A DNA stretch of 36,002 nt from Rhodococcus sp. EPR-157 (GTDB taxonomy: Bacteria > Actinomycetota > Actinomycetes > Mycobacteriales > Mycobacteriaceae), in assembly GCF_001647195.1 (NCBI RefSeq), contig NZ_LVCV01000031.1, positions 1 through 36,002 of the forward strand. The letters are read 5' to 3'. Of this stretch, positions 9,357 to 17,738 are shown one piece after another; position 1 is the stretch's first letter, and the number at the start of each line of letters is the position of its first letter. The notes beneath the pieces were generated by a model. It had not been told where the DNA came from, made no database searches, and saw only the letters and a list, made by a program, of their open reading frames with translations. The translations under genes and the position numbers were made by a program.

Positions 9357-10598
9357 TCAGCGCAACGGAATACCGAGCAATGCGTCGACCGCATCGGCGA
9401 ACGCGCCGGGCGCAGCGCTGTCCGATCCCCCACGCTCAACCGCGAAACTGGCCCACGCATCGAGTGCATCGAGTGCTTTCGGGGTGTCGAGATCATCGGC
9501 GAGGTGCTGCCGCAGGCGCATGATCACATCGTCCGCATTGGTAGCCGAATCGAGAGCAGCTGCAGCACGCCACAACTCCAGCCGCGTGTGCGCGCGCTCG
9601 AGAACCTCGTCGGTCCACGCCCGGTCCTGGCGATAATGCCCGGACAGCAAACCGAGTCGGACGGCCGACGGGTCTACTCCTGCAGCCCGTAGCTTCGAGA
9701 CGAACACCAGATTCCCGCGACTCTTCGACATCTTCTCGCCGTCGAGACCGATCATTCCCGTGTGTACGTAGTGCCGCGCGAACCGCTCACCACCCGTTGC
9801 CGCTTCGGCGTGTGCGGCGGAGAACTCGTGGTGCGGGAAAATCAGGTCACTTCCACCGCCCTGAATATCGAAGCCGGTGCCGATACGGTTCAGTGCGATC
9901 GCGGCACATTCGATGTGCCAGCCGGGTCGGCCGGCGCCGAACGGAGAGGGCCACGACGGCTCACCCTCGCGTTCGGTACGCCACAACAACGCATCGAGCG
10001 AATCACGCTTGCCTGCCCTGTCCGGATCCCCTCCGCGTTCGGCGAAGAACTTGTCCATCGTCGCCCGGTCGTATCCGGATTCGTAGCCGAACGCCGCGTT
10101 GGCGTCGGCCCGAAAATAGACATCGGGGAACTCGGCATCGTCGACGACGTACGCGGCACCGGACGCAATCAGCTTCTCCACCAATTCGATGACCTCGTCG
10201 ACGGATTCGACGGCACCGATGTAGTCGCGCGGGGGAAGAATTCGGAGCGCTTCCATATCCTCCCGGAACAGTTGAATCTCGCGGTTGCCGAGGGTGATCC
10301 AGCTCTGGCCGTCTCTGTTCGCGCGTTCGAACAGCGGGTCGTCCACGTCGGTCACGTTCTGGACGTAGTGCACATCGTGTCCGGCGTCACGCCACAAGCG
10401 GTTGACCAGATCGAAGGTGAGGTAAGTGGCTGCATGGCCGAGGTGAGTAGCGTCGTACGGCGTTATTCCGCAGACGTACATCTTCGCTTCGGCGCCGGGC
10501 GTGACGGGCCTGACTTGGCGATCAGCGGTGTCGTACAACCGAAGCGGGGGTCCCTGACCAGGGATCGACGGAACGGTTGTATCGGACCAGGAATGCAT
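9357..10598 (-). CDS. mshC: L-cysteine:1D-myo-inositol 2-amino-2-deoxy-alpha-D-glucopyranoside ligase MshC
   Basis: A 413-residue enzyme that joins cysteine to glucosaminyl-inositol with ATP, the penultimate step of mycothiol synthesis. It resembles cysteinyl-tRNA synthetase with the tRNA-binding C-terminus shortened. The class I HIGH-type motif is THLGHA (51-56), preceded by YVCGITPYD, whose Cys43 is a likely zinc ligand with the later HIEC and FPHHE residues. The KMSKS loop is intact as [10 protein letters not shown]. Length about 410 and the divergent motifs favour MshC over CysS. The start ATG lies 7 nt after TAGGCT, suggesting its own leaderless promoter in the 24-bp gap after the upstream kinase-like gene. 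In M. tuberculosis the neighbouring genes are similar, but a cysQ present there is absent here. Confidence 0.95.
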   Translation of the reverse strand: MHSWSDTTVPSIPGQGPPLRLYDTADRQVRPVTPGAEAKMYVCGITPYDATHLGHAATYLTFDLVNRLWRDAGHDVHYVQNVTDVDDPLFERANRDGQSWITLGNREIQLFREDMEALRILPPRDYIGAVESVDEVIELVEKLIASGAAYVVDDAEFPDVYFRADANAAFGYESGYDRATMDKFFAERGGDPDRAGKRDSLDALLWRTEREGEPSWPSPFGAGRPGWHIECAAIALNRIGTGFDIQGGGSDLIFPHHEFSAAHAEAATGGERFARHYVHTGMIGLDGEKMSKSRGNLVFVSKLRAAGVDPSAVRLGLLSGHYRQDRAWTDEVLERAHTRLELWRAAAALDSATNADDVIMRLRQHLADDLDTPKALDALDAWASFAVERGGSDSAAPGAFADAVDALLGIPLR

Positions 10599-10611
10599 GC
10601 ACTCGAGCCTA
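10596..10611 (-). promoter_or_regulatory. Leaderless promoter of mshC (-10 TAGGCT)
   Basis: On the minus strand TAGGCT (plus positions 10606-10611) lies 7 nt before the mshC ATG (10598). This is the TANNNT spacing typical of leaderless actinobacterial genes, and no Shine-Dalgarno sequence precedes the ATG. It falls in the 24-bp gap after the upstream gene, so mshC may be transcribed separately as well as by read-through. Confidence 0.5.
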
Positions 10612-10622
10612 TCCGAGAGGTA

Positions 10623-11447
10623 TCAGAAGGCGGGCCACGGTATAGGCCTACTGGAACGCGGCTGCGGCATGACGGGGTTCTGCACGAGCGCGCGTGCACG
10701 TGCGAGCAAAGCGTCCGTCTCCGATTCGGTGATGTGGCCTCGCACGCGTGGCTCCACCCGATCGGCGAACGACTCGACGAAATCGGCGATGTCTGCCATC
10801 AGAGCGTCATCGACGGCTGTACCTGCCCAACCCCACAGCACGGTCCGTAGTTTGTCGTCGTGGTGCAGACAGATGCCGTGATCGACACCGTAGACGTACC
10901 CGTCGAGCCCTTCGAGGGCGTGGCCACCTTTGCGGTCCGCGTTGTTGAGAAGAATGTCGAGAACGGCCATGCGCTGCAGTCGTGGGTCGTCGGCGTGAAT
11001 GAGGGCGACTTCCTGGCCCTCACCGTCGTACGCCTCCAACACCGGGATCCACCCGGACGGAACGAGGTCCGGTCGACAGATGTCGACGAGATCCACCCGA
11101 TCGCCGTGCTCACCGTGCCGCTCCGGTGTGTCGATCCACCGCTGCACCATGCCTGGACCGAACGGGCCGTCACGCAGAATCGTCGTCGGTATGACGTCCC
11201 ATCCCAGCGCGTTGGATATCTCGTACGATGCCACTTCGCGGCCCGCCAGCGTCCCGTCCGGGAAATCCCAGAGCGGTACCTCTCCCCTGACGGGCTTGTA
11301 GACGCATCGTACCGTCGCGTCGTTCTCGCCGGCCGCTGCCTCACATACCAACGTCGCATTGCTTGCGGACACCACTCGACCGACCACCGTGAGGTCGCCT
11401 GTCTCCATCGCGTGCCGCCCCTCGAACAGCGGCCGGCCTTCGGTCAA
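10623..11447 (-). CDS. SCO1664-family protein (TIGR03843), PI3/4-kinase-like fold
   Basis: A 274-residue protein of the SCO1664/TIGR03843 family, found next to mshC in many actinobacteria. It looks like an atypical kinase: VYKPVRGE (Lys in a strand), a catalytic-loop-like stretch ILLNNADRKGGH, and a DHG motif (VYGVDHGICLH) in the metal-binding position, similar to phosphatidylinositol 3/4-kinase-type domains. The substrate is unknown. The ATG start overlaps the DUF3090 stop by 4 bp (ATGA); an internal Met14 is possible but less attractive. Its persistent linkage to mshC, DUF3090 and a histidine phosphatase suggests a shared pathway, perhaps phospho-inositol or phosphate metabolism feeding mycothiol. 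That link is inference only. Confidence 0.85.
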   Translation of the reverse strand: MTEGRPLFEGRHAMETGDLTVVGRVVSASNATLVCEAAAGENDATVRCVYKPVRGEVPLWDFPDGTLAGREVASYEISNALGWDVIPTTILRDGPFGPGMVQRWIDTPERHGEHGDRVDLVDICRPDLVPSGWIPVLEAYDGEGQEVALIHADDPRLQRMAVLDILLNNADRKGGHALEGLDGYVYGVDHGICLHHDDKLRTVLWGWAGTAVDDALMADIADFVESFADRVEPRVRGHITESETDALLARARALVQNPVMPQPRSSRPIPWPAF

Positions 11448-12037
11448 AGCTCGTCGCCGAGTTCGGCCGCCGACCCGAAGGTCGCATCACGCCGGTAGCC
11501 GTTGGTGCGTATGCAGATGTGACCGTCCTGGGTGAGCGGTTGGCCGCACAACGGGCACGGCGCGCGTCCGGCTGCGATGACCCGCTCCGAACGCAGAGCG
11601 AACTCTCGTGCCTGAATCGGGGTCAGGAACACCCGAACCGCGTCGGGACCCTCCTCGGTGTCGTCGAGGACGACGGACTCGTCGATTTCCGACTCGCTCA
11701 CCGCCAACAATTCCACAACCACTGCACCTGCATCGGCGTCCCAACCGAGCCCCATGGTGCCGACCCTGAATTCGGTGTCGATCGGGGTCAGCAGAGGACT
11801 GGTGTCGCCCACCTCGGTCTCCTCGGGAGGAACATCCGCGCCGAACCGACGATGGACTTCCTCCAACAGCAGACCCATCCTGTCGGCGAGAACCTGCACC
11901 TGCTGTTTCTCGAGAGCCACCGACACCACACGGGCATCGTGGACCGCCTGGAGGAAGAACGATCGGTCGCCCGGCTCGCCCACAGTTCCCGCGACAAATC
12001 GATCAGGGGTGCGGAAAACATGTATTGCGCGTGGCAT
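11444..12037 (-). CDS. DUF3090 family protein (TIGR03847)
   Basis: A 197-residue protein of unknown function, recognised as the DUF3090 family that accompanies SCO1664-like and mshC genes. The N-terminal part starts MPRAIHVF and continues with alternating strands. The C-terminus carries a small metal-binding-like stretch, C-P-L-C near residue 170 followed by HICIRTNG, which looks like a zinc ribbon half. The start is firm: AGGAGG lies 5 nt before ATG 12037, one of the few strong Shine-Dalgarno sequences in the window. The stop overlaps the next gene by ATGA. A 7-bp inverted repeat lies in the upstream leader. No catalytic function can be assigned from the sequence. Confidence 0.87.
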   Translation of the reverse strand: MPRAIHVFRTPDRFVAGTVGEPGDRSFFLQAVHDARVVSVALEKQQVQVLADRMGLLLEEVHRRFGADVPPEETEVGDTSPLLTPIDTEFRVGTMGLGWDADAGAVVVELLAVSESEIDESVVLDDTEEGPDAVRVFLTPIQAREFALRSERVIAAGRAPCPLCGQPLTQDGHICIRTNGYRRDATFGSAAELGDEL

Positions 12038-12055
12038 TGCACCTCCTGCATTCGT

Positions 12056-12085
12056 TTCGAGGACCCTCCGCTTCGGGCCCTCGAA
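12056..12085 (-). promoter_or_regulatory. Inverted repeat in the DUF3090 gene leader
   Basis: TTCGAGG (12056-12062) pairs perfectly with CCTCGAA (12079-12085) across a 16-nt loop. It lies between a GATAAT-like -10 candidate (minus strand, plus 12091-12096) and the AGGAGG ribosome-binding site. It would form a leader hairpin or serve as an operator. No T-tract follows, so a terminator is unlikely. Confidence 0.35.
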
Positions 12086-12109
12086 GTTCCATTATCCGCT
12101 ATGTCGGCG

Positions 12110-12790
12110 CTACGTCCCGGAACCTCCGCCCGGGACGGCGTCGGACTCGGCTTTAGCCGGCGCCGCCACCAATCCCGACAGGTCCAGTCCCGTGTCGTTG
12201 GTACGTACTACGAACGGCCTGGTGGTGGTGTATCTGATCACACTGATCGACGCCGGGTCCGCCACGATTCGCTGAAATGAATCCAGATGACATCCGACGG
12301 CGTCGGCAACGATCGACTTGATGACGTCTCCGTGCGAACACGCAACCCACAGCACATCGCGTCCGTACTCCTCGGCAAGTCGAGCATCATGCTCACGGAC
12401 TGCCGACACCGCCCTCGCCTGTACTGCCGCCAATCCCTCGCCGCCAGGAAACACTGCGGCCGAAGGGTGTTGCTGGACAACCTTCCACAACGGCTCCGCA
12501 AGAAGTTCCTTGATGGTTCGGCCGGTCCACGATCCGTAGTCGACTTCGACCAGTCTGTCGTCGACGATCGGAGTCAATCCCCGCCGTTCGGACAACGGCA
12601 GAACCGTCTGCTCGCATCGCTGTAGGGGCGAACGCACAACTTCTTCGATCGGTAGCGAACCCAGGCGATCGGCGACGTGCGCTGCCTGCTCGCGTCCCTT
12701 GTCATCCAGCTCGACACCGAGCGACCGCCCCGCCAATGTTCCTGCTGTGTTCGAAGTCGAGCGGCCGTGCCGCAGCAAGATCACCGTCAT
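12110..12790 (-). CDS. Histidine phosphatase superfamily protein (MSMEG_4193-like)
   Basis: A 226-residue member of the phosphoglycerate mutase-like histidine phosphatases. The phospho-acceptor motif LRHGRS lies at residues 6-11, and the second catalytic His is in CSHGD near residue 153, preceded by a conserved Glu-rich region (LVEVDYGSW). The family recognised in this chromosomal position (TIGR03848) is annotated only as probable phosphomutase/phosphatase; the natural substrate is unknown. ATG 12790 lies 6 nt after TAGGGT, so the mRNA is probably leaderless, starting just after the uppP stop 26 bp away. It heads the run phosphatase, DUF3090, SCO1664-like, mshC. Confidence 0.88.
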   Translation of the reverse strand: MTVILLRHGRSTSNTAGTLAGRSLGVELDDKGREQAAHVADRLGSLPIEEVVRSPLQRCEQTVLPLSERRGLTPIVDDRLVEVDYGSWTGRTIKELLAEPLWKVVQQHPSAAVFPGGEGLAAVQARAVSAVREHDARLAEEYGRDVLWVACSHGDVIKSIVADAVGCHLDSFQRIVADPASISVIRYTTTRPFVVRTNDTGLDLSGLVAAPAKAESDAVPGGGSGT

Positions 12791-12802
12791 GACACCACCC
12801 TA
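12788..12802 (-). promoter_or_regulatory. Leaderless promoter of the histidine phosphatase gene (-10 TAGGGT)
   Basis: Minus-strand TAGGGT (plus 12797-12802) is 6 nt before ATG 12790, with no ribosome-binding site. The box lies in the short gap after uppP, so the downstream genes can be transcribed independently of uppP. Confidence 0.5.
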
Positions 12803-12816
12803 GTAGCGGCCTTCGG

Positions 12817-13647
12817 TCACGTAGCCGAGACGACTCCCGCGGCCAGCAGCGCCATCACTCCGGCACCGAGCACGATCCGGTACCCGACGAACCAGTACAG
12901 CGAGTGATTCGCGACGAACTTCAGCAGCCAGGCGATCGACGCGTAGCCGAGTGCGAACGCGATGATCGTCGCGACGACGAGTTGAGCGCCTGATGCGTTC
13001 AGGCCTTCTCCGGCCGGCTCGAACGCGTCGGGAAGCGAGAACAGACCCGATGCGGTGACCGCCGGAATCGCCAACAGGAACGAGAATCGCACTGCGGCCT
13101 CGCGTTCCAGGCCCATGAACAGGCCTGCGCTCGTCGTCGCGCCGGAACGAGATACCCCGGGAATCAATGCCAGGCACTGCGCGGCTCCCATGATCAGGCC
13201 GTCCTTCGTGGTGATCTTCTCGATCGGCCTGCGTTTGGCTCCGACGTACTCGGCGACGGCGATGACGATGGCGAACACGATGAGCATCGTGGCGATGAGC
13301 CACAAGTTTCGTGCGCCGGTTCGGATCTGATCCTTGAACAGGAACCCGAGAATGCCGATGGGAATGGTGGCGATGATCACATACCAGCCCAATCGATAGT
13401 CGAGTTCTCGCTTCGACTTGTCGAGCAGACCGGCGAACCACGCACGCACGATCCGCACGATGTCCCGCCAGAAGAACAGCAGCACGGCTGCCTCGGTCCC
13501 GAGTTGACTCACCGCCGTGAACGACGCACCGGCATCGTCACCGAAGAACACTTCCGACACGATGCGCAGATGGCCGGACGATGAAATGGGCAGGAACTCG
13601 GTCAAGCCCTGCACCGCACCGAGGATGATCGCCTGTACCCAGGTCAT
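12817..13647 (-). CDS. uppP: Undecaprenyl-diphosphatase UppP (BacA)
   Basis: A 276-residue polytopic membrane enzyme that dephosphorylates undecaprenyl diphosphate to recycle the lipid carrier for peptidoglycan and other envelope polymers. It carries both family motifs: (T)[11 protein letters not shown] at about residues 16-27 and PGVSRSGAT near residue 165. Numerous hydrophobic helices lie between them and at the C-terminus. The frame is open far upstream, but that part is a shadow of other genes. ATG 13647 begins the typical N-terminus [10 protein letters not shown], with an in-frame GTG five codons earlier as an alternative. The gene is divergent from the aldo/keto reductase-like gene. The same uppP-phosphatase-DUF3090 order is known in mycobacteria. 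Confidence 0.95.
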   Translation of the reverse strand: MTWVQAIILGAVQGLTEFLPISSSGHLRIVSEVFFGDDAGASFTAVSQLGTEAAVLLFFWRDIVRIVRAWFAGLLDKSKRELDYRLGWYVIIATIPIGILGFLFKDQIRTGARNLWLIATMLIVFAIVIAVAEYVGAKRRPIEKITTKDGLIMGAAQCLALIPGVSRSGATTSAGLFMGLEREAAVRFSFLLAIPAVTASGLFSLPDAFEPAGEGLNASGAQLVVATIIAFALGYASIAWLLKFVANHSLYWFVGYRIVLGAGVMALLAAGVVSAT

Positions 13648-13860
13648 CGATTCGCCGATCACTGCCGCACCGCCGAGGCGCCGTCTACATAATTCACGGC
13701 CACGACCGTACCCGGCGGGCGCGGGCGGTATCGGCCGAGACTCTCGGTGCGCGGCGCGGCAGGCTCGCACGACCGCCTCTCGCGCACTACTGTGCTCACC
13801 TGGTGCCACTGCGCCCGAAAAATGCGTGGCCCGAAAAAACGTGAGGAATCCTCGAATACC

Positions 13861-14793
13861 ATGAAGCAGAGATCTGTCGGCTCCAGCGGCCTGCGCGTGT
13901 CGCGTCTCGGTCTCGGCACACTCGGTTGGGGCAGCGGGACCGACGGCGACGACGCCGCAGCGCAGCTGTCGGCATTCGCCGAGGCCGGAGGCACCCTCGT
14001 CGACACCTCCCCGTCGTACGGCGATGGCCGCGCGCAACGGGTACTGGCCGAAGTCCTCGACGACGTCGTGCCCCGCCGTGAGTTGATCGTGAGCGGCTCC
14101 GCTGGGATCACTACATCCAAGGGCAGGTACCGCATCGATTGTTCGAGGCGGGCGCTCCTCGACCAGCTCGAGACAACACTCCGCGAGCTCGGAACCGACT
14201 ACCTCGATCTGTGGCAGATCGGTACCTGGGATCAATACACCCCGGTCGAGGAGGTTGCGGCGACGCTCGACTACGCAGTCACCAGCGGGAAGGTGCGCTA
14301 CGTCGGAGCGCGCGGATACCTCGGCTGGCAGCTGGCGACGGCGGCGGGCGCAGCCGGCTCCGGCCGGATCGTCGCCACGCAGGCCGAATACTCGCTGTTG
14401 GCGCGCGGCGTGGAAGACGAGCTTCTTCCGGCTGCTCGGCACCATGGCGTGGGAGTTCTTGCCGCGGTGCCCTTGGCAGGTGGCGTTCTCACCGGCAAGT
14501 ACAGCCAGGGCACGCCCGCCGACTCGCGTGGCGCGGACGATGCACACGCGGACGCGATTGCGGGATACCTCACCGACACCGCAGTCAACGTCGTCGATGC
14601 CGCTTTCACGGCCGCCAGCGGGCTGAAGACATCCCCGCTCACCGTCGCGCTGGCGTGGGCTCGCGACCGCCCTGGTGTCGCGTCGGCTATCGTCGGCGCG
14701 CGCGATCTGGCCCAGCTGACCGGCATTCTCGTCTCGGAGGATCTGGAATTGCCGCCTGCCATCGCCGCTGCTTTGGACGACGTCAGCAGCTGA
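13861..14793 (+). CDS. Aldo/keto reductase-family protein lacking catalytic Lys and His
   Basis: A 310-residue (beta/alpha)8 protein of the aldo/keto reductase superfamily, starting with the usual [15 protein letters not shown] strand. Of the catalytic tetrad, Asp48 and Tyr53 remain (VDTSPSYG). The position normally occupied by Lys is Ser80 (IVSGSAG), and the His of the usual LxQxH strand is Gly121 (LDLWQIGTW). The NADPH-binding end looks normal ([12 protein letters not shown] and a C-terminal Arg/Asp region). Conventional carbonyl reduction is therefore doubtful; it may be a specialised or non-catalytic member. ATG 13861 gives the standard N-terminus; an in-frame ATG at 13822 would add 13 charged residues. 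A TACTGT box near 13789 may be its -10. Divergent from uppP. Confidence 0.85.
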   Translation: MKQRSVGSSGLRVSRLGLGTLGWGSGTDGDDAAAQLSAFAEAGGTLVDTSPSYGDGRAQRVLAEVLDDVVPRRELIVSGSAGITTSKGRYRIDCSRRALLDQLETTLRELGTDYLDLWQIGTWDQYTPVEEVAATLDYAVTSGKVRYVGARGYLGWQLATAAGAAGSGRIVATQAEYSLLARGVEDELLPAARHHGVGVLAAVPLAGGVLTGKYSQGTPADSRGADDAHADAIAGYLTDTAVNVVDAAFTAASGLKTSPLTVALAWARDRPGVASAIVGARDLAQLTGILVSEDLELPPAIAAALDDVSS

Positions 14794-14801
14794 CCCTGCA
14801 C

Positions 14802-14821
14802 AGGCTAACCTTGTCTCCGTG
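14802..14821 (+). promoter_or_regulatory. hmuT leaderless promoter overlapping an IdeR/DtxR-like half-site
   Basis: TAACCT (14806-14811) is a TANNNT -10 box placed 7 nt before GTG 14819, implying a leaderless transcript. It is embedded in AGGCTAACCTT (14802-14812), which matches the right half of the iron-repressor consensus (IdeR/DtxR, ending AGGCTAACCTAA). The left half is poor. A repressor bound here would block the promoter. Iron control is plausible for a haem importer but rests on a half-site. Confidence 0.45.
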
Positions 14822-15871
14822 GACGTCGAAGAAGCCCGAGAGTCAACGCGTCGCATGACTTTTCTCACGAGGATCGCGGTGGCCTCGATCGCTGTGACGA
14901 CGATCTGTGCCCTCGTCGCCTGCTCCGGTCCTGAGGTTGCAGCAACCGACTCGGTCGTCGGTCCACGGACCGCGGAGATCAGCGATCCCGATCCAGAACC
15001 TATCGAATCGGCACCGACGCCGTCCCTGCCTGCGACGGTGCGTAGCTTCGACGGCGTCGACGTCACGATCACCGACACCAGCAGGATCGTTGCGGCAGAT
15101 CAATACGGAACGCTCACGACGACGGTCTACGCGCTCGGTCTCGGAGACAACCTCGTCGGGCGCGACACCTCTGCATCGTTTCCCGCGGTCGCCGACGTCA
15201 CCGATGTCACACCGACCGGACACTCACTCAGCGCGGAGGGAATCCTCGCGCTCGATCCGACAGTCGTACTCACCGACACCAGCATCGGACCCCGAGGAGT
15301 CCAGGATCAACTGCGCGCGGCCGGAATCGCCGTCGTCTACTTCGACCCGACACGTTCGATGGACGGTGTGGCAGGCCAGATCGAGGCCGTCGCCGCCGCA
15401 CTCGGTGTACCGGAACAGGGTGATCGACTCGCCGAACGAACGATGTCCGAGATCGCCGCTGCACGCGCACTGGCGCCGACGGACGGCGAACCATTGAAGA
15501 TCGCGTTCCTCTACATGCGCGGGTCCGCTATCAAGATGCTGGCCGGTCCAGGATCGGGCGCAGACGCTCTCATCGAGGCGCTCGGGGCCACCGATGCCGG
15601 TACCGCGTCCGGGGTAACTCAACAGTTCGTGGCGATCACCAGTGAGGCTCTCATCGCGGCAGCTCCCGACGTCATTCTGATGATGACCGGTGGCTTGGAA
15701 TCGATCGGCGGGATCGCCGGCCTCGAACAGGTTCCAGGAATCGCGCAGACTCCGGCCGGACAGTCCGAGCGGGTGGTCGACATGGCGGACGGAGTCGTAC
15801 TGAGTTTCGGACCCAATACCGGCAAGGTTCTCGATGCCCTGGCCAGAGCCGTCTACGACCCTGCGCAGTGA
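14819..15871 (+). CDS. hmuT: Haem ABC transporter substrate-binding lipoprotein HmuT
   Basis: A 350-residue lipoprotein that captures haem at the cell surface and delivers it to HmuUV. It has a basic N-terminus, a hydrophobic signal and the lipobox LVAC with the lipidated Cys at residue 35. A Pro/Glu-rich linker follows, then a class III (TroA/BtuF-like) binding fold containing [20 protein letters not shown] and [19 protein letters not shown], characteristic of HmuT. GTG 14819 is chosen from the leaderless promoter. ATG 14855 (residue 13) would still retain a complete signal peptide. The stop overlaps the permease start. Downstream permease and ATPase genes complete a haem-type importer; vitamin B12 or siderophore uptake is a less likely alternative. 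Confidence 0.9.
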   Translation: MDVEEARESTRRMTFLTRIAVASIAVTTICALVACSGPEVAATDSVVGPRTAEISDPDPEPIESAPTPSLPATVRSFDGVDVTITDTSRIVAADQYGTLTTTVYALGLGDNLVGRDTSASFPAVADVTDVTPTGHSLSAEGILALDPTVVLTDTSIGPRGVQDQLRAAGIAVVYFDPTRSMDGVAGQIEAVAAALGVPEQGDRLAERTMSEIAAARALAPTDGEPLKIAFLYMRGSAIKMLAGPGSGADALIEALGATDAGTASGVTQQFVAITSEALIAAAPDVILMMTGGLESIGGIAGLEQVPGIAQTPAGQSERVVDMADGVVLSFGPNTGKVLDALARAVYDPAQ

Positions 15872-16917
15872 TGTCGATCGACGGGCGGTCACGCACGGTG
15901 TCGGTGTTTGCTGCCCTTGTCGTGCTCGGTCTCGGCCTCGCGGTGTTCTCGGCGTGCGTCGGCCAGGTTCCGACGACTCCGTGGGAGGTCGTGGGTAGCG
16001 TGCTCCACCGGATCGGCCTCGACATCGGGCCCATGCCCGCGCATCCGAGCGGTGAGGTCACGTTGTGGCAGGTCAGGTTCCCGCGGATAGCCCTCGGTGC
16101 GGTAGTCGGTGCAAGCTTGGGGTGCGCTGGCGCACTACTGCAAGGCGTGTTCGCGAATCCTCTCGCCGAGCCGGGCATCATCGGAGTCTCTTCGGGTGCA
16201 GCAGTGGGGGCGTCCTCGGTCTTCGTGCTCGGCGGCGCGTTCGCAGGTGTGTGGTCGGTGGCGACGGCTGCGTTTCTCGGCGGACTGATCACGACCGTCG
16301 CCGTCTATGTTCTCGCCCGCGGTGGTGGCCGTACCGAGGTCGTCACGCTGATCCTGACGGGTGTTGCGATCAACGCGTTCGCAGGCGGATTGATCGCGCT
16401 GTTCACGTTCATCGCATCACCGGCTGCACGGGATCAGATCGTGTTCTGGCAGTTGGGATCCCTTGCCGGCGCCACCTGGCAGGCCGTGTCGGTGGTCACT
16501 CCACTCGCTGCCGTGGGAATCGCGGCATCGGTCGCCCTGTCGCGGCGCCTCGATCTACTTGCACTCGGCGAAAACGTCGCTCGGCACCTCGGTGTGAACG
16601 TCGAAGGTCTTCGTCAGATTGCCATCGTCGTCGTCGCGATACTGGTTGCATCCTCGGTCGCCTTCACCGGCATCATTTTGTTCGTCGGGCTCGTGGTGCC
16701 GCACCTCATGCGGATGCTGCTCGGACCGGCACACCGCACCCTCGTTCCGGCCAGCGCATTGTGCGGTGCGGTGGTGCTCCTCGCGTCGGACCTTCTGGCG
16801 CGCAGCATGGTGGACAACGTGGACATGCCCCTCGGAATGATCACGTCCCTCCTCGGTGCGCCGTTCTTCTTCTGGATGCTGCGTCGCACGCGCGCGAAAC
16901 AAGGCGGATGGGCATGA
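15868..16917 (+). CDS. hmuU: Haem ABC transporter permease HmuU (FecCD family)
   Basis: A 349-residue FecCD/BtuC-type integral membrane permease with about ten hydrophobic segments. Family hallmarks include RFPRIALGAVVGASLGCAGA, FANPLAEPGIIGVSSGAAVG and the C-terminal GLVVPHLMR followed by the coupling helix, which contacts the ATPase. GTG 15868 overlaps the hmuT stop by 4 bp; ATG 15871 directly after it is equally possible and changes the protein by one residue. The stop overlaps the hmuV ATG (ATGA), so the three genes are translationally coupled. It forms the channel for haem import with HmuT and HmuV. Confidence 0.93.
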   Translation: MMSIDGRSRTVSVFAALVVLGLGLAVFSACVGQVPTTPWEVVGSVLHRIGLDIGPMPAHPSGEVTLWQVRFPRIALGAVVGASLGCAGALLQGVFANPLAEPGIIGVSSGAAVGASSVFVLGGAFAGVWSVATAAFLGGLITTVAVYVLARGGGRTEVVTLILTGVAINAFAGGLIALFTFIASPAARDQIVFWQLGSLAGATWQAVSVVTPLAAVGIAASVALSRRLDLLALGENVARHLGVNVEGLRQIAIVVVAILVASSVAFTGIILFVGLVVPHLMRMLLGPAHRTLVPASALCGAVVLLASDLLARSMVDNVDMPLGMITSLLGAPFFFWMLRRTRAKQGGWA

Positions 16918-17738
16918 ACCCGTTCAGGCGAACCCCCGACTCGCTCGAGCCGATCACCGACGGCTCGGTGACCATGAGCCTGCGGAGCGTGGATGCCGTT
17001 CGATCCGGTCGGAAAATTCTGGGCAGGATCGACCTCGATATCGTGGCGGGAGAGGTACTCGCACTGGTCGGACCGAACGGAGCAGGTAAGTCGACCTTGC
17101 TTGCAGTACTCGCCGGTGAGCTTCGGGCTCACGCCGGCGCAGTCGCGTTGCACGGTCGTCCGCTACACGAGTGGGCGGATGTACGCGTGGCCCGCCGGCG
17201 AGCAGTTCTTCCCCAGCAACACACGGTCGGCTTCTCGTTCACCGCCGAGCAGGTGATCCGAATGGGCCGCTCCCCGTGGCAGGGAACCGAATTCGCCGAT
17301 GACGACGACGACGCGGTGGCAGCCGCGATGGACGAGTGCGATGTGGCAGTGTTCGCGGATCGCCCGTTCGCGAGCCTGTCCGGAGGCGAACGCGCCAGGG
17401 TGTCACTGGCTCGCGTGCTTGCACAACGAACCTCGACCCTGCTGTTGGACGAACCGACCGCAGCGCTCGATCTCGGCCATCAGGAAGCGGTCATGGCAGT
17501 GGCGCGGGCACGCGCTGCACACGGGGACGCGGTGGTCGTCGTCCTGCACGATCTAGGGCTTGCCGCTGCGTACGCGGACAGAATTGCCATACTCGACAAC
17601 GGATCCCTCGATGCGCTCGGTCCTCCTCGGCAGGTGCTCGACGCCGACCTGTTGACGCGGGTGTACAACCACCGCGTGGAAGTGCTCGACCATCCCCGGA
17701 CCGGGGGATTGCTCGTGCTACCCGTGCGAGACGACTAG
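16914..17738 (+). CDS. hmuV: Haem ABC transporter ATP-binding protein HmuV
   Basis: A 274-residue ATPase powering the haem importer. Walker A is GPNGAGKST (about residues 54-62), the Q-loop region is LPQQHTVGF, the signature is LSGGERAR, Walker B is LLLDEPTAALD, and the switch His is in VLHDLG. All catalytic elements are intact. The open frame extends far upstream through hmuU, but ATG 16914 overlaps the hmuU stop and has AAGGCGG as a ribosome-binding site with about 7-nt spacing. Its TAG stop overlaps by two bases the final stop position of the interrupted minus-strand gene that follows, so the two genes converge tail to tail. Confidence 0.95.
   Translation: MNPFRRTPDSLEPITDGSVTMSLRSVDAVRSGRKILGRIDLDIVAGEVLALVGPNGAGKSTLLAVLAGELRAHAGAVALHGRPLHEWADVRVARRRAVLPQQHTVGFSFTAEQVIRMGRSPWQGTEFADDDDDAVAAAMDECDVAVFADRPFASLSGGERARVSLARVLAQRTSTLLLDEPTAALDLGHQEAVMAVARARAAHGDAVVVVLHDLGLAAAYADRIAILDNGSLDALGPPRQVLDADLLTRVYNHRVEVLDHPRTGGLLVLPVRDD

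Noticed and set aside
9762-10850. 362-codon plus-strand frame opposite mshC
   Set aside because: Antisense shadow of mshC and the kinase-like gene, with no domain resemblance.
13648-15078. Long minus-strand open frame extending uppP upstream by 477 codons
   Set aside because: It runs antisense through the AKR-like gene and into hmuT, lacks family similarity, and the typical UppP N-terminus begins at 13647.
16065-16913. Upstream extension of the hmuV frame across hmuU
   Set aside because: The extension is Arg/Gly-rich shadow sequence; the ATP-binding protein starts at the ATG overlapping the hmuU stop.
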